Below the pieces are notes generated by a model that worked only from the letters and a program-made list of their open reading frames with translations, was not told the origin of the DNA and ran no database searches. Below are positions 62,656 through 64,000 of a stretch of 64,000 nt of DNA, one piece after another. How positions within the stretch are numbered: position 1 is the stretch's first letter; each line of letters starts with the position of its first letter. Origin of the DNA: Hippopus hippopus (lineage: Eukaryota; Mollusca; Bivalvia; Cardiida; Cardiidae); assembly GCA_946811185.2 (NCBI GenBank), contig OX328109.1, positions 18,698,255-18,762,254 of the forward strand, written 5' to 3'. Made by a program: the position numbers and the translations under genes.

Positions 62656-64000
62656 TGAGACTTAATCATAAGACAGTTGTCTTCACTTGAGCAACATAAC
62701 TATAATTCTTCCTCTGCTTTCAATTTGGACTTGTTTGGAATTTTTCTTTTTTGCCGTCTGGTTAGGCGTAAACTAAATCATATTGTGTGAAAGTAAACCA
62801 TATAGACTGGTAAGTTGAGACTTAAACCTTAAGCTGCTGGGCGCGACTCACCGACCTTTAGCGAACAGTGTAGATCAAGATCAGACTGCACAGAACGTGC
62901 AGTCTGATCTTGGATCTACACTGACCGATAAGGAGATACTTTTCTAAAAAAAATAAGTTTGAAATAACATTATTCGATTTTTTTACTATCGGCTTGAAAA
63001 ATTTGATTTATTCAGCAGGATAAGGGTTAATTGTGAAATAATTCTCGTCCCGTGAGTAAAATAATAATAAATTTTTGTCTGCCAATGTTTTCAATATGGA
63101 AAAGTCAAGAATTTTTTGTCGTTTGGTAGACTTAAGCGTGAAAATATATCATACAGTACGTTGAGATTTATTATAAAACGATTCTCACCACTTGAGCAAC
63201 AAAATCGTATATTTTTGTTTTCGTCTGCAGATGCTCTTCTCTTTGACAAGTCTAGGAAATCTGTTGTCTGTCACAGAATTAATCAGGTCGTATTGTGTAA
63301 AAATGTGACCAGGTGATAGTTTTCCTCTTCGTGTACAGTACTTGTTGTACTTTGATTCCTTGTACTTTGATTCCTTGTGGTTATTTTAATTGTCATTTTC
63401 ATTCATTTCCGTTCTTTGAAATCATTGCAGTTTTAAGTCAGGTGATTCATTTGAGCGGCAGATTTCAACGTGTCGAGACGGCCATCTTGGCCAAATTAGA
63501 AAATTTACATTTTGTTTAAAGTTAAACTGGTTTTTCAACTAACAGCACTGTGTGGAGCTGGCATGAGTGTAGACATTACCAGACCTGTATTCAGTTCTAT
63601 GAATTGATACATGATTGTATGCTTATGACTGCATGACCCAATGCTCACGATTGATTACTTACTGTATTCCACTGTCTACCTGACTACCTGTTGTTTATAA
63701 AGAGACAATTTAATAGGAAACCAGTGTTGACTTTCTTAATCTAGTCATTAAAACCGAACCCGGTTATAAAAATATACCATATTGTAGATTGAGATTTAAT
63801 TATAGAAGGATTCTCATTACTTGATAAAAATAATTTTTTCGACTGCAAATGCTTTCAATTTGGACTGGTCTAGAATTTTTGTCGTCTGATAAAGAGTGAG
63901 CCAATCGTATTGTGTGAAAGTATACCATATAGTACGTTGAGACTTAATTACAAAACAATTCCCAGGGGTCTCAGTCTTAGTTTCCGTCTAAAAGGGGAAA
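62656..64000. repeat. diverged ~150-bp tandem repeat containing MITE-1-like segments
   Basis: Units begin near 62656, 62816 (continuing after 63030), 63162, 63790 and 63938, marked by 'tgagac/ttta', 'cacttgagcaaca', 'gctttcaatttgga' and 'tattgtgtgaaagtatacca'. Spacing is ~141-160 bp after removing MITE-2. 63310-63730 lacks clear units. The last unit is cut by the window edge. Confidence 0.55.
62822..63030. mobile_element. MITE-2, copy 2, with TTAA duplication
   Basis: TTAAACCTTAAGCTGCTGGG to CAGCAGGATAAGGGTTAA, same central hairpin as copy 1. Inserted in the tandem repeat at the TTAA of gagacttaatt, the uninterrupted form of which is at 63941-63949. Confidence 0.8.

Overview
The window is eukaryotic, intron-rich and AT-rich, and is most likely from a bivalve mollusc. 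Two orthologues of animal genes can be read on the + strand as short exons with GT/AG borders and matching phases. The non-coding DNA is crowded with tRNA-derived SINEs, hairpin MITEs and elements built from ~160-bp tandem core repeats, resembling the 'pearl' elements known from bivalves. Nothing prokaryotic is present: no operon, ribosome-binding site, CRISPR array or rRNA.

Layout. (1) 1005-13494 holds the last 11 coding exons of TBL2, an ER-associated WD40 protein; the 5' exons lie outside the window. (2) 13495-21212 is intergenic: the TBL2 3' region, many MITEs, a low-repeat stretch at about 19.0-20.4 kb that probably contains the MGST3 promoter, and one unassigned candidate exon (20264-20381). 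(3) 21232-36061 is MGST3, a microsomal glutathione S-transferase of the MAPEG family. Exon 4 exists in two 73-nt versions with the same phase (28811-28883 and 32103-32175), so the gene probably makes two isoforms by mutually exclusive splicing. (4) 36062-39215 is the MGST3 3' region, with a possible spliced 3' UTR. (5) 39216-51372 is two abutting tandem-repeat elements; the second contains a ~10.4-kb array of a 322-bp dimeric repeat with interspersed ~490-bp trimers. (6) 51373-64000 has no recognisable gene and is a patchwork of terminal-inverted-repeat elements, hairpins, a local duplication and a diverged ~150-bp tandem repeat.

Mobile DNA. The commonest unit is a ~227-bp MITE (MITE-1) whose termini read TTAACYCTTTACCA and whose centre is a long palindrome. 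At least 50 full or partial copies lie in 0-39 kb and 58.8-64 kb, many within 15-40 bp of splice acceptors. A second TTAA-flanked family, with a filled/empty site comparison inside this window, supports TTAA targeting as in piggyBac-type elements. Four further families (A to D) have unrelated bodies but one plan: a 5' hairpin with a 3-nt loop, usually a GTCCGT-rich microsatellite, usually ~158-163-bp core repeats, and a 3' end in CTTGTT. Several nested insertions give a relative chronology.

The strongest biological results are the duplicated catalytic-helix exon of MGST3, flanked in its first version by oppositely oriented MITEs, and the shared architecture of families A to D. All assignments were made by reading the sequence; no database search was run.
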